A DNA stretch of 64,000 bases, from positions 62,001-126,000 of the forward strand of contig WHVD01000168.1 in NCBI GenBank assembly GCA_015178975.1, given 5' to 3'. The notes below the pieces were generated by a model. The model had not been told where the DNA came from, did no database searches, and worked only from the letters and a program-made list of their open reading frames with translations. How positions within the stretch are numbered: position 1 is the stretch's first letter; the number at the start of each line of letters is the position of its first letter. Position numbers and translations under genes: made by a program. This stretch comes from Hysterangium stoloniferum (Eukaryota; Basidiomycota; Agaricomycetes; Hysterangiales; Hysterangiaceae). Below are positions 33,901 through 45,263 of this stretch, one piece after another.

Positions 33901-35204
33901 TGTAATGTATTCAGGGGATTCTCTTAGATAGCTCAATATATGCTATAGTGTCACAGAGCTTCAACAATAAAACAAGCAAAGGTCCAGTAATTTAAATACT
34001 GATAGATTAATGAGCTGCGCTATGAAGCTTAAACAACTCAAATCAATGCTTATTTTGATTATTGAAAGGTTCAATAGAACTGTGTATGACTCTTTTAGCA
34101 AATACAAGAACTATTCCTTGAGAATAGGGGCTGGAAGCTGAATATATGCGCAGTAACTTGGCAGAGACTTGATATAAGAGCTTCGGATTCTTGTATGCTT
34201 ATTTGTAACTATTAATAGTTATTTAACAAGGTGTTAAATAATTTATTAATAGAGAAAATAATATGTATTGGATTATCTGAGTGCTTGTACTTGATTAATG
34301 CAATAAACTTAGGGCTGGGCCTTGAATAATCTAGTATTGGCAGGGATTTCAGTAAGGATACTTAGATACTTATTAGGTTTATTATCTAATTAATAAGCCT
34401 AAAGGGTAGCTGTGAGGCTGGGGAACTTAAATGATTAGCTAAGTCCAAGAGTTGCTGACAAAGATTCAAGATGCTGCAAGTGTAGGTGCTTGCAGTGAGT
34501 GTATCAGACTAAGGCTATTATTGTCCTTAGGATGATTAGATAAGCTTCTGAGCTGTGCTGTGCAATATGTGTGTGATAAGATAATTTTATTGGAAACTTA
34601 GCCCTCCTTATATACATTTTGATAACTCAATGATTAGCTAACTATTTAGTTTATGAGGTCATTAGTGAGATCATAATGACCTCATATTCTACTCATTATT
34701 TACCCTTTGTTTAACATGTGATTCCCTTCTCTGAGACAAGGGTTCTAACCTCTTGCTTGCATGAAGGTTCAAGGCCGCGGTCCCGGGACGGAAGCAAACG
34801 ATGAGTCGGCGGAACCTAATAATGACTCGGGTAGTCACGTTCGTGACTTGTGTGACTCGGGTAGTCACAATCGTGACTTGTGTGACTCGGGTAGTCACAT
34901 TCGTGACTCGTGTGACATCCCGACACTGGAGGCTTATGTAATAAGTCACATGACTCCAAAAATGCGCAAACTAGGCTGCACAAGGTGCCGAAAGGTAATA
35001 ACTAAGTAAATAAAATATAAATAATTAGTTAAAAATTATAATAAATTAACTAAGAGATAATAGCATAATATGAGTTCGAAGTTAAAAGGAATAAGGCCTA
35101 TTTTTCACAATAAACATAATAAAAATACAATAGAAATTAAAGAAAATATTAAATAATTCAAAGAAAATTAAGAGAATATTATGAGATAATGTTGATACAT
35201 CACA
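33901..35204 (+). repeat. Solo LTR, family C, in the gypsy RNase H-integrase junction
   Basis: Ends TGTAATGTATTC and GATACATCACA, with a perfect TSD, GCTTT (33896-33900, 35205-35209). Removing it restores the order RRSEYLSAFNMII to RPGHLSGKPDALTRRWD, showing it interrupts pol. At 1304 bp it is a long LTR; the partner copy at 50027-51317 is in the opposite orientation. Strand is arbitrary because the element type is unknown. Confidence 0.85.
34827..34917. repeat. 30-bp tandem repeat inside the family C LTR
   Basis: About three copies of a 30-bp unit containing GACTCGGGTAGTCAC and TCGTGACTTGTGT; each unit has the self-complementary core GTCAC...GTGAC. Confidence 0.85.
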
Positions 35205-36499
35205 GCTTTCGACCCGGTCATCTCAGCGGCAAACCCGATGCTTTAACTAGACGATGGGATGTCTATCGTAAAGAGGGGAGCAACGACTATGCAATGGTAA
35301 ATCCACACAACCTGAAACCTATTTTCACGAATCAACAGCTTACACCATCGGTCCGCACAACTTTCCTCATCAATCCCATTGTTCGTGGAATTATCATTAT
35401 GGATATCGAGAAGTTACATCAAGATATTCTATTGGCAATTCCGCTAGACCCAGTTACTAAAGCTCACCTTGACAATCCTGTGGACTCCGGTCAACCCCGG
35501 TGGTCTCTTGATCAACATGGTTTCATTAGACTTGACGATCACATCTATGTACCGGACTCCGACGGCCTCCGCCTCAGGATCCTTCAATACAAACATGATC
35601 ATCCACTCTCAGGACATTTCGGGTACAACAAAACTCTATCATTAATAAGAAGAGAATACACTTGGCCCAGACTCCGTGGATTCGTTAAGCACTATTGTAA
35701 ATCTTGCACTACTTGTCCCCACTCGCAATCTCAGCGACACAAGCCATATGGCCTTTTGAAACAACTCCTGGTACCGGAACACCCATGGAATTCTATCTCT
35801 ATGGATTTCATTGAACACCTACCAGATTCCGAAGGCTTTTCTGCTATTCTAGTCATTGTTGACAGATTCTCAAAACAAGGTATATTCATCCCTACTTATG
35901 ATACAATTACGTCCGTGCAGTTAGCAGAACGTTTCATTATCCATGTATTTTCCAAGCACGGAGTTCCATCCCACGTGACTTCCGATCGAGGATCGGAGTT
36001 CATGTCTCACTTCTTTAGATCCCTCAGAAAATCCTTGGACATGACATTACATTTCACATCCGGACATCACCCGGAAGGTGACAGACAAACCGAACACGTC
36101 AACCAGACATTGGAACAATACCTCCACGTATATTGCAACTACAAACAGGACAATTGGAAATCCTTGTTACCACTTGCAGAGTTTGCTTACAACAATGCAC
36201 CTTCGGCCACTACTGGTGTTTCCCCATTCTTTGCAAATAAAGGATATATAACCCAAATATTACAGTACATCCAGAACAAAATCTCGCCTCTGTTCACGCT
36301 CAAGAGTTCACCACAGACCTCCACGAGCTCCACAAGGAACTCCAGACTGCAATATTGTCCGCTCAAGAGCAATACCAACATTCAGTGGACAAACACCGCA
36401 TCCCGCCACCCAACTTCAAGATTGGCGACCATGTTTATGTCAAAGTTCAATTCTTCTGGACTACCCGTGCATCAAAGAAGCTTGCTGAAAAATATTTAG
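35205..36499 (+). pseudogene. Gypsy pol continuation: integrase, open segment
   Basis: Separate entry for the longest intact piece of gypsy pol, which restarts directly after the family C LTR. It is open for more than 400 codons and covers the RNase H end (GKPDALTRRWDVY), the H2C2 zinc finger (HDHPLSGHFGYNKTL...CKSCTTC) and the integrase core with its D, D and E positions. The integrase would insert element cDNA and the chromodomain downstream would guide it to marked chromatin. The frame is lost by a shift near 36490. Confidence 0.8.
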
Positions 36500-37094
36500 G
36501 TCCTTTTGAAATTATCGCATAAGTAGGTTCAGTTTCTTGGACTCTACGGCTTCCAGATAGCATGCGCGTGGTACACCCGGTATTTCATGTTTCTATGCTA
36601 GAACCTTGTACTGCTAACACTATCCCGGATCACGTGCAATCTCCACCTCCTCCTCCAGTCTTCATTGACGGAGAATCCGAGTTTGAAATCTCACAGATTT
36701 TAGATTCAAAAATTAATAAGCATTGATGCACTTGTAAACTGCTTTACTTGGTCAAATGGGTGGGGTACAAGGGCACCAATGAAGAAACCTCATGGATTTT
36801 GGCCATGGAACTCGGTAATGCCACGGAAATCATTACTGACTTTCATACAGCTTACCCGCTCAAACCTGGACCATTATCTTCTCTCTGACCGCACTCCACA
36901 GACCCCGTGTTACATTTGGACTCATTTTTCATTATTCCCTGTTGCCCTATGTCTCTCTTTGCTTTTACAGGTTCTGACATGTTTTCAAGTCCTTAAGCAG
37001 ATTACCCGCGGACTCTTTTATGTTTCACTTTTATGTTTTTTCACGCTTTACTTTTATGATTCAAACTATTATTCTTTTATTCTATATTACTTTT

Positions 37095-38058
37095 TCAGTC
37101 TACATTTATGGGACTGTGTTTTTTTCCCACCTCCTCAGCTACCTCCTCAGGAAGCTCTGCGACCTCTGTGGCAACCCCGTCTTGATCCAACCCGGCATCC
37201 TCAGAACTCCCAATTTGCAGCTCTTCATACACATAGCCACCATACTCCGCCAGGAACCTCCAGAATTCCTCGCGGAGTCCGCACAGTTCCTTTGCCACCA
37301 CTATGTGGACTTTGTTGCTCTTCCGGAGCAACTCGTTTTGGGCCTCAATGCCCTCGGCGATCCATCCCAGGACTTCGCCAAATCCGGAAAACCCGTCCGA
37401 CCCGCTTATGTCTTGCACCCCAGACCCCGCGGCCTGCTCGTGAACTAGTGAGCACCTCGCCTTGAGGTGCGCACATTGGTAGCAGCCTGGACCCCGGCCG
37501 GACTTTCGATTACACTCCGTGTTCTGGTCATTGCAACTGGAACACTGCGGATCATTCCACGTTGGAAGATGGACTGGCACCACCTTCCTTGCCTTCTGTT
37601 GTTACGGTCAGTTTCCACGGCCATCCCATGGACATGAGGCTTACCTTTTGGGGGCTCTCTGGCTCCCCCTCAGACTCCGACTCCACCTCTGTCACCTTGC
37701 ACTGAAAATGCCAAGTCAAAAAAAAAAAATGACAACTTGGAATATTGGGACTTACCTTTCCCACAACAATTGCGGCTCTGTCTGCAGCCACCCATGCCTT
37801 CTCCACGGCCACCCACACAGCCTCCTCCTCATCTCTCTGGCTCTGCCTCTCAGCCTCCTCTGCGGCCAATGCTGCCTGGTACTCCTTGTCTAAGGCCTCC
37901 TCAGCCTCCCTGGCTTCCTTCTCTGCTTCTTCACGAAGCTGGTGTTGCTCTTCTTGCTGCGCCAAGAGTTGGGCCCCACTCCAAGATGCCCGATGTGCAG
38001 TACCCATGGAAGGCCTGGCGGTTGGCATTGCCCATCTTGGTGTTGGCTTTGGTCCCAT
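37095..38058 (-). CDS. Antisense three-exon gene, coiled coil plus Zn2Cys6-type cluster, 286 aa
   Basis: Exon 1 is 37756-38058 (101 codons from ATG, starting MGPKPTPRW and ending AAIVVGK). Intron 1 is 37702-37755 (GTAAGT...CAG, 54 nt). Exon 2 is 37645-37701 (19 codons, CKVTEVESESEGEPESPQK). Intron 2 is 37596-37644 (GTAAGC...CAG, 49 nt). Exon 3 is 37095-37595 (166 codons and stop). Both introns are phase 0 and each exon is a whole number of codons, which supports the model. Residues about 32-88 form a Glu/Ala/Gln-rich coiled coil. Residues 138-168 have cysteines spaced C-x2-C-x6-C-x9-C-x2-C-x6-C (CSSCNDQNTEC...GCYQCAHLKARC), the spacing of a fungal Zn2Cys6 DNA-binding cluster. The C-terminus is helical and acidic. 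The gene sits entirely inside the gypsy, between pol and the 3' LTR, on the opposite strand, and is intact although pol is broken. Likely nuclear and DNA- or RNA-binding; its role in the element is unknown. Confidence 0.7.
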
Positions 38059-38269
38059 TTTTTCGATGATGGGGGTAATAAAGACGAAGAAATTTCTATT
38101 TTTTCAAATTTATATATAGGCTCGTCGTGTTTGAACCTTACCTTCCAGATCACATGACTCTTTGACACATACGTGTAACTGACATGACCTTTTGACACAT
38201 ATGCGTAGCTGACAAGAACCTTATCGAGGTCTAGAGACTCTTTGGGACTTCGGCATACAGGGAGGGTAC

Positions 38270-39152
38270 TGTTACGACTGGACAATCCTGCCAGACTCTG
38301 GGCACTAACCCGTACACCCCCACACACTATAAGCACCAATTGTCTGTTTATAGGATTTCCTGCCCGGACTCCGTTATGTCAAGACTTGTTACGTTCGACC
38401 TCATTACGACACATATCAGTCACCGGACTTCCCCTGGACTCCGTCTCTGTCTATGTCCGTCTTCATCCCACGCATCAGTCACCAGACCCTGCTCAGAATC
38501 CCGTCACCGCTCTAATCGAGCCCCATTCCCGTTTTAGTCAAATGACCTGTCACGATTTAGGACTCCGCTCCCGCTCCATTTCCCATTATGGGTTATGCTT
38601 TGTCACGATTCAGACTCCACTCCTTTCCGTCCCATTCCTAACACCAATTTGGTGTTTACTATTCCCGTTCTATGTTTTGTTAGTTTCATTTCATCATTAC
38701 TGGATTTGGTATGTCATTCACTCCATGGTCTATATAAACTGGCAGATGTTGTACATACAATCCAGTCAGAAAATTAGCTTAGATTCCCCCCAGTAATCTA
38801 ATAACATTTTCCACTCTAAAAACCTTACTTGATTCACATCGCTTTCACTAGTCGGAGCCCACGGGCTCTGGCACATCTATCTCTCTCAACTATCTCAACT
38901 CACGACCCACGACCTCCGACTTATGACCCACAACCCCCAACTTACGACCTATGACCCCCAACGTACGACCTATGACCCCCAACTTACGACCTACAACCCA
39001 CGAACCCCACCCGGACTCCCCGGGGTCCCCGTCCCCCTGTTTGAAATTGGACAACACAATCTAGCGAGGGCACAGCCTATAAGCTGAAGCCAAGTCCTAC
39101 CAGATATCCCGCGGGTTTCTCTGGAAACCCGCCCTGTATGTGTATCCTAACA
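38270..39152 (+). repeat. 3' LTR of the gypsy (family A)
   Basis: Preceded by the polypurine tract GGGAGGGTAC (38260-38269) and followed by the TSD TGCCC. TATA box at 38731-38738. Extra copies of a 21-bp unit at 38941-39000 make it longer than the 5' LTR. Confidence 0.9.
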
Positions 39153-39482
39153 TGCCCCCTCTACGAGGAACACCACCACCTCCTACTCACCGCCTCTCAG
39201 GACCTGTCCCCCTCTGCCATCCTCAGAACCCACAAAGGGCTCACTGCCCTAGCAAAGTTCATCGATGCCTCCAACGCCTTTGGCCAGTTGTAGCCCCCTT
39301 GGTTTTTATCTCTCCCTCTCCTTCTTTCCCCCTCCCTACAATTGACCTTCATACCCACACCTACTCGCCCCGGCATCTACTTACATTTCTCTACCTACCA
39401 TTATGGCCCTTGTTCCCAACCACTATGTACCTTAGTTGTGCGATGCAGTATATAAATGTATTTAAAAAAATAAAAATAAAAA
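39153..39482 (+). pseudogene. Second LINE ORF2 C-terminus, part 2, and 3' tail
   Basis: Starts at the right TSD and continues the frame left at 29003: LYEEHHHLLLTASQDLS, then KGLTALAKFIDASNAFG and TAG near 39292. The 3' UTR ends in GTATTTAAAAAAATAAAAATAAAAA. It corresponds to 22760-22870 and 23270-23304 of the first LINE. Confidence 0.75.
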
Positions 39483-40010
39483 CGATTGAGGCACATAATC
39501 TATGTCTTTGACAATGCTCAGTCTTTGACTGTGTGCATCTGTAGATGTTTTCATTGATCTGGTTTTCACGGTCTAGACCTGTGTGAACATCCTTTTGTAT
39601 GTATATACTTACATACCTTATGCATGCTGATGAGTCCTGAACTTCTACATTAGACCTGTACTTGAGCACTCTTACATATCAAATATACATTATTTGCCAT
39701 TTTCTTCTTACTCCAGCTTGGAGCCCTTGAAATCAATATGTTGCCTTAAATTACATGAATTGCACTTGCAGTAAAAATTTTCAAGTGCATTTCAAGTGCA
39801 AAATGCTGGCTTATTCACCTTACTTACCTTAAATATGATTAAGTGCAATAAGGGAGATCAAGTACCGAAAACATTTTCCTGATGTATGTAATGTTCAATA
39901 TAACTTTGGCATCCCTCTGCTAAGCTTGTGTAAGTTCCACAGGCCAGGAGGTTGCTCTTACATCAACCTTGTTTGTGTCACCTTGTGTAACATCATCAAC
40001 AAGATAGTGA
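39483..40010. other. No recognisable gene
   Basis: AT-rich flank of the LINE; nothing identified on either strand. Confidence 0.4.
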
Positions 40011-40275
40011 CAGTAGCTCAGTGGTTAGAGCACTGGCATACATAGCCAGGACTTTGGTTCAACGGGCTGGGCCAATTCTTGCCTATACCTTCAATATGGT
40101 TGACATGTCTTGTGGGAGTATCCCACCAGTCGCTGACTGATTCTGTGCACTTCTGAATAATTTGGCAGAACCCTGGTCAAAACCTGTTTTGAGAATCAAC
40201 CTACTGATCCCAGCATAGTGCCGCATCCTTTCCAGAGGTCGACACCCTGGCCTCAAAACTACGCTGGATCTTAAA
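40011..40275 (+). repeat. tRNA-derived SINE-like element
   Basis: The head has an A-box TAGCTCAGTGG (40014-40024), a perfect D-stem GCTC/GAGC, a perfect anticodon stem CTGGC/GCCAG with a 7-nt loop, and a B-box-like GGTTCAACG (40056-40064). The T-stem and acceptor stem do not pair, so it is not a tRNA gene but looks like a Pol III SINE promoter followed by an unrelated body of about 200 bp. The 3' border is approximate. Confidence 0.55.
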
Positions 40276-40922
40276 TAAGTTGTGAGTGGGTATTTCGTTA
40301 GTAGGTAGATATTTACTTACCGTTTCATAGAATGCACCCAACGAAGCAAGTCATTGAAGAATAACAAAGAGCAGTGAGAACAATCACTGATCCAGCACAA
40401 CGTTTACCTCATTCCCGCTGATCTTGTCTTCAAAATACATTTGCAATCTCCAGGATCGGCCAGGTCATAGCCAAACCATGCAATCAACGACAAACAAGGG
40501 AGCAGGTCTTTAAACCATATTGAGATGGTAGATAGAATAAACATAGATATGCGATCATTGGGGATTTATAGTCATTTTGCGACATAGTATGCACTGTATT
40601 GCTTTTCTGACGCAAATGATTCGGAGACCATATTGGCCACGGTTATTGGCTAGCAAATCAATAATTTCAGGTATACTAAACTATTAGCTGGATCATATGA
40701 GCCGGAATATGCGTGTACCATAGGTCTCAAGTTCAATCCCCGCACCATTCTTGTTTCTCTCCTTACACAGAAAGGGACAATGCACAGCTCATCAAAGAGC
40801 GGTGCTGCCTTGAGCGTGTAGGGAAGTTAGTTCCGACCCCTCGTTTCCTTCCGCTACATGTTGACCACAACCTTCGCCGGTATATTGAAAACAACCCAGG
40901 AGGAGGATAACATCGTCATCCT

Positions 40923-40927
<5 letters not shown>
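40276..40927. other. No recognisable gene
   Basis: Contains another B-box-like AGTTCAATCCCC near 40730 without a convincing cloverleaf. Confidence 0.35.

Positions 40928-40953
<26 letters not shown>
40928..40953. repeat. (TA)n microsatellite
   Basis: Uninterrupted alternating TA for about 26 bp. Confidence 0.95.
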
Positions 40954-43900
40954 GCTTTCTTTGTTAGTAGCTGCATAAACCCACATCATTTGAGTAGGGT
41001 TAAGAGCGCATATAGTCACTTCTTATGCTCGCTGCAACTCTAAGATGCAGTGGGGACGAGGATTGTGTCGATGATACCTTATACTTTGTAGGACTTATAT
41101 TTTGCGACCAATAATTAAATATTGTAAGATTACATATATGCATCTCACAGGCATTCTTGGACTGTTGTTGAACCAGTCCGAGACGGAGTCGACCATTGCC
41201 ACTGTCCTCGACAGGACTGTTATTGTCGGTCCGGGACCAGCATACCGAAGTTTAATTATTGTCAAGAATGATCTCAATGGTATTCTGAAGAAATACGTTT
41301 GTTTTCTATCCCAAAGAGATCTGGAAGAATATTTTGTTTGTTATCGTGGTGCAGTGAAGATTATCCCCAGAGTCATTACAGTATGATGCAATACCTTTAC
41401 AAGCGTGGTATCTTCCACCCGTTTTGTGATGACAATAGCTAATCCCAGCATCGAAGGTTGTATGGACTTAGAGTCCTTCATTAATTCCCTGACTGACAAA
41501 TCATTCAAACGAGAAATGAAGGATGGATTGGGGCAACAAACTCAGAGCTGAGACGAACGACCATAGTGTGGAAGAGGGTCTATTACGGCCACATTTGTGG
41601 AGTTCAAAGGGCACAGTGGAGTGACCAGCAACGAAGAGGGCTGTAAGATGGCAGAAAGCGGCACGTATAAACAAATTTCAGCATGGTTTCATCTCTACAT
41701 ATCAGAAGGGCTCCGCCTGCAACAGGCCAAGGTACGGATGAGTCACAATCCTTGATGTACCTTGCCAAGTGTGAGTCTCTGGTGAAACGTTCTACTCAGA
41801 CAGACAGGCAATAATCAGGCTAGCGGTAAGTGTTACCTGACACGAGATTATATTTATAATGTGTTAATATAAACCTTGATGGACTCACTATAGTCAAGGA
41901 AGTTCGACACTTACTTACATCAATAAAATCTACTTTGATAACCCTGGACTTGCGCTTTGTCTTCTTCTGACGTTGCATACGATTCAAGCGGCTTGATATG
42001 GTAGGGCAATGTTGTTCCATTATCCCGCCTAGACTATCACTTGACCTGAGTTTCTCCTCGTTGAAAGTTGTGGTAAAGTTAAACAGTAAGCGCACAGTCT
42101 CGTCGGAAAAGGTCGGAGACTGGCAGCGCCAACTTGAGGGGCAAGCATTGGTTTGGATTGCATGTATATTATATATGGCAATATCACTGCTCGAATATCA
42201 AAAAGCCGTTTTTCTTTCAACTCTGACGCTCAAGAACGCCAGAAATACTGGGTGACAGTCGACTAAACTATTATTAGATGCTGTGTGAGCCTTCGGAGGA
42301 CGGCGTAAAGAAGTAGCAAGGTACCTTAGTACACGAGAGCCTATATGGTTCAAGGAAGGTGAGAGGACCTTGTTAACGAAGGTGGGGATGAATTGCTGTG
42401 AATCCTGTGTAAGCACGGCCACAAGGGTGTACCTTGGTGGAAGTGTGGAATTACATCTCCCACTGACTGCGTCATAAAAGCGCGGCACCCCCTTCTAGTG
42501 GAAGAGCGACTGCTACCCACCAAATTCTACTTTCAACGAGATAACTCTGGGGAATCGCGATTTAGAAACGGCTGAGACCTCCCTTGAAGGCGTTGAGGAG
42601 CGGCCACCCTTAGTGCCCCCAGGTGTATTGAGCTCAGGGGTAAGCAAAGTATAATGCTATTTCTAAATGATCTGTGTGACCTCCTTCACATTTCAGCGTC
42701 AAGTAGAAATGAGTTACCATGACCCACCGACGGTTGTTAAGATGTCAGGGATATCCACCAATACGACATCCATCCTCAGTCCATATCTCAGTCATGCCGA
42801 GGACGGGGGAATGGGCCTCACATTATTTTGGGACATCTTCAAGCATTTAAATTAGCCCCGGGTGGTATTAATATGGAGTCTGTTTGGAAAGCGTTGGGAT
42901 GAAAGTCCTTCACAGTGCCAAGACAGCTTCGATGATAACAAAGACGGGCAAATTATGAGTCGAATCGATCAAGACGACGGGGCCGTTAGCAGGTTTCTAC
43001 ACAACCATCTCACACTTCTAAGAATGGGAAGACTTTTTCAAGACTGTGTTGATTTAATGAGGTAGGGCTAACTCAGTGTCAAACATTGAATACGCTCGAA
43101 ATACTCATGTCTGAGTCGTAGATCCAGATACCCACTTCAAATTCGGAAACGAGCGACGATGGTTTTAGAGGAGTTCCGGGCGTCCTCACCTCATACACAG
43201 CAGAGGAATAAAGGTCACACTACCCACCTTATGACTTCTTGGGGTTGGGCCTTCATGTGGTGTCCCGGCGTTCATTAGTCAGATAGAAGAAATACGTCAA
43301 CTGCAATTACATCATCCCTTTACAATGCTGTAGTCAAGTCACCGCCACACACCAACATTTACGAGTTTACATCAACATTTAACACACACATCGCCCGTTA
43401 TCTAATAGAACTTCATGATCGCTTACCCGTTTTCAGCCTTGTGTATGTTCGCAGAATTGATCTGCCACGTGCGTCAATTATCTGTAACGGAGCTCTCGGC
43501 AATCAGAGGTTACATTGAATTTCTGGTTACAACGGTGCGTCTCGACATCATCCAGCCCACCAAAACCATAACAGACAATACCACCCACACCGACGTTTCT
43601 TTAATGAATATCCTATATAGCTTCTCGTGTGTTGCATCCACGAAGATGCATGGTTTCTAGATACTGCTGGAGCTGTATTGAGGGTTTTATTGGACGACAT
43701 AAACATGCGTATAGCGTCATTGACACTCAATATTAATTTGACATCACATTCACTAAATTAGAGTATTTACTCCTTGCACACCTTCTTCCATTACATCGTG
43801 CGCTAAGTTCACAATATTTTACCTTCTAGCACTGTCTTACATCCATCAATGAAACTGTCCTACCAGTCTGTTTCTGAAGGAAGCCAGTCCAGTTCCCCCG

Positions 43901-44833
43901 CTTTTGGAATCTGCCTAGATAATAATTGCGGTTACTATGAAGCTCATAGCTGCATCTTCCGCGCCCGAATACGGCTAATGCTATATGATTTGAGCCAATG
44001 TAAGAACGCACATAATCACTTTTTACCATCGCCGCAAGCTCTACAAATCGTCTTTATATATGCGTTGAATACATTTGGGGGCACTCCTACCCTAACATTT
44101 GAATCACGAACGATACTTGCTTGAAGTGAGATATCACTGAAGGTCTGAATAAGATCTCCCCCATTTCGATCCATGTCTCGTGGATCCTCACCTTATCTTC
44201 AGGACAGTGTTCAATCGATAGGATCAATGATTTTCCAGACAAATATGTTGCAATAAGCCGAGGGCCTTTGCACCATGCGAGGCATTGTGTTGGGTGAGGT
44301 TCTTAAACTAATCTCTTCCATGGAAAACTTGACAATAAAGCTGCCATAGGCTGAGAAAATATAAGAGCGCATTCAGTCATTTTCGCACCGTCCGAGCTCT
44401 GCAGCTTGTACATGTTCATGGAATACATCAGTTGATTACACTTGCGGGCACCCCTCGTGGCTAGATTGACATCCTATGTATGAATGACAATCATTTCAAA
44501 CAAAAATTTGACTTGTGAGATGCTTCAAAACGATGGGGTTGTAACGAACCCAGGCAAAATTGCCGATGACGACCAGCACATTCCACTGTCTGACACCATG
44601 TAGAGATTTGGATCGACGAGTTGGTGGGTGAATTATATAACGCAATTGTCATGTACTCTGTATCATATATGGTTAGTTGTAGTGCTAAGGAGAAAGGATC
44701 AACCGCGATCCGCTGACTATTGTTCCGATTCCAGGGAGGTCTACCAACATCACATACATCCTCAGCCCACATTGCTGTCATGACGACGACTGAGGAATGA
44801 TCTCACAGTATGTCAACACAGGCTCAAGTATCA
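40954..44833. other. Unidentified region with diverged internal duplications
   Basis: No gene could be named. The segment around 42740-42800 resembles 44745-44800, and 42880-43340 resembles 51340-51970. The motif AGAGCGCATATAGTCACTT (40999) recurs in altered form at about 43999 and 44364. Plus-strand frames at 41102-41386 and 43415-43660 may be exons of an unknown multi-copy gene. CpG content is normal, unlike the 51.3-53.6 kb relative. Confidence 0.35.
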
Positions 44834-44838
44834 GAACT

Positions 44839-45263
44839 TATAACAAATATAATATCTCAGTTGACACGCTTGGTGAGAATCGACTAATATTAAATAACAC
44901 CTATAACAAATATAATATCTGCTCCAGAATTATTAGTTATGTCGTGTAATGAAAATAACAGGTATCATACCTCAGTCGACATGCTTGGTGAGAATCGACT
45001 GAGGTTATGGTATGTTGTGTAGCTGGTACTTATACTGTATCGGAACAAACAGTATAAAGTCATCTGACATGAGGGGTAAAGAGTAGTAAGACATAAATGT
45101 AAAATGGTTGCAAGACATGATCGTAAAATGTGACCTTATCATAATCTTATCGTAGCTTGAATCACTTCAAGCTTATTGTTGTTATGATTCATGATGAGTC
45201 GTTAAGGGTCATGATGAGTCGTTATGAGTCATTGTGAGTACACGTGAGCCTCAATTTACAACA
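44839..45263 (-). repeat. 3' LTR of the copia element
   Basis: Matches the 5' LTR over 44902-45263 with few differences; an extra 63 bp lie outside. Contains a perfect 10-bp hairpin CCTCAGTCGA/TCGACTGAGG at 44970-45004. The end of pol overlaps the LTR by about 10 bp. Confidence 0.85.

Larger units (their letters stand above)
29881..36887 (+). pseudogene. Gypsy gag-pol polyprotein, interrupted
   Basis: Gag starts at MPPRRSTRAQ (29881), has two TGA stops (30118 and 30748) in contexts where CGA is expected, an Asn-rich linker (30800-30930), then a CCHC knuckle CLLCGKPGHRVLEC (about 31033). Protease: LIDSSSTHCFL, with Ser replacing the usual Gly of the active-site DSG; it is split by the insertion 31361-32034. 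Reverse transcriptase: [17 protein letters not shown], a frameshift near 32900-32960, then FGLTNAPSVFQ and VYLDDILIYS (about 33150), so the YxDD site is intact. RNase H: ETDASDYALGAIL, DKELLAI, TDHKNLEYF. A solo LTR (33901-35204) then splits the frame. Integrase: H2C2 finger ending CKSCTTC, core residues in MDFI, TSDRGSEF and TEHVNQTLEQ. After a frameshift near 36490 come the PVFHVSMLEP block and a chromodomain (FEISQILDSK, LYLVKWVGYKGTNEETSW) with one TGA stop before CTCKL. Confidence 0.85.
29004..39152 (+). mobile_element. Complete Ty3/gypsy chromovirus with nested insertions
   Basis: LTRs at 29004-29844 and 38270-39152 (TGTTACGAC...TCCTAACA) are flanked by a perfect TSD, TGCCC (28999-29003, 39153-39157). 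Internal order: gag with a CCHC knuckle, aspartic protease, reverse transcriptase, RNase H, integrase with H2C2 finger and D,D,E residues, and a C-terminal chromodomain, which defines chromoviruses. An antisense gene lies between pol and the 3' LTR. A polypurine tract GGGAGGG precedes the 3' LTR. No tRNA 3'-end-type primer site (TGG...) follows the 5' LTR, so the priming mechanism is unclear. Two later insertions (31361-32034 and 33901-35204) plus stops inactivate it. The 3' LTR is 42 bp longer because a 21-bp unit (CTTACGACCTATGACCCCCAA) is repeated at 38941-39000. Confidence 0.92.

Noticed and set aside
34761-35009. 82-codon frame with repeated GSH-RDLCD units
   Set aside because: It is translation of the 30-bp tandem repeat in a solo LTR.
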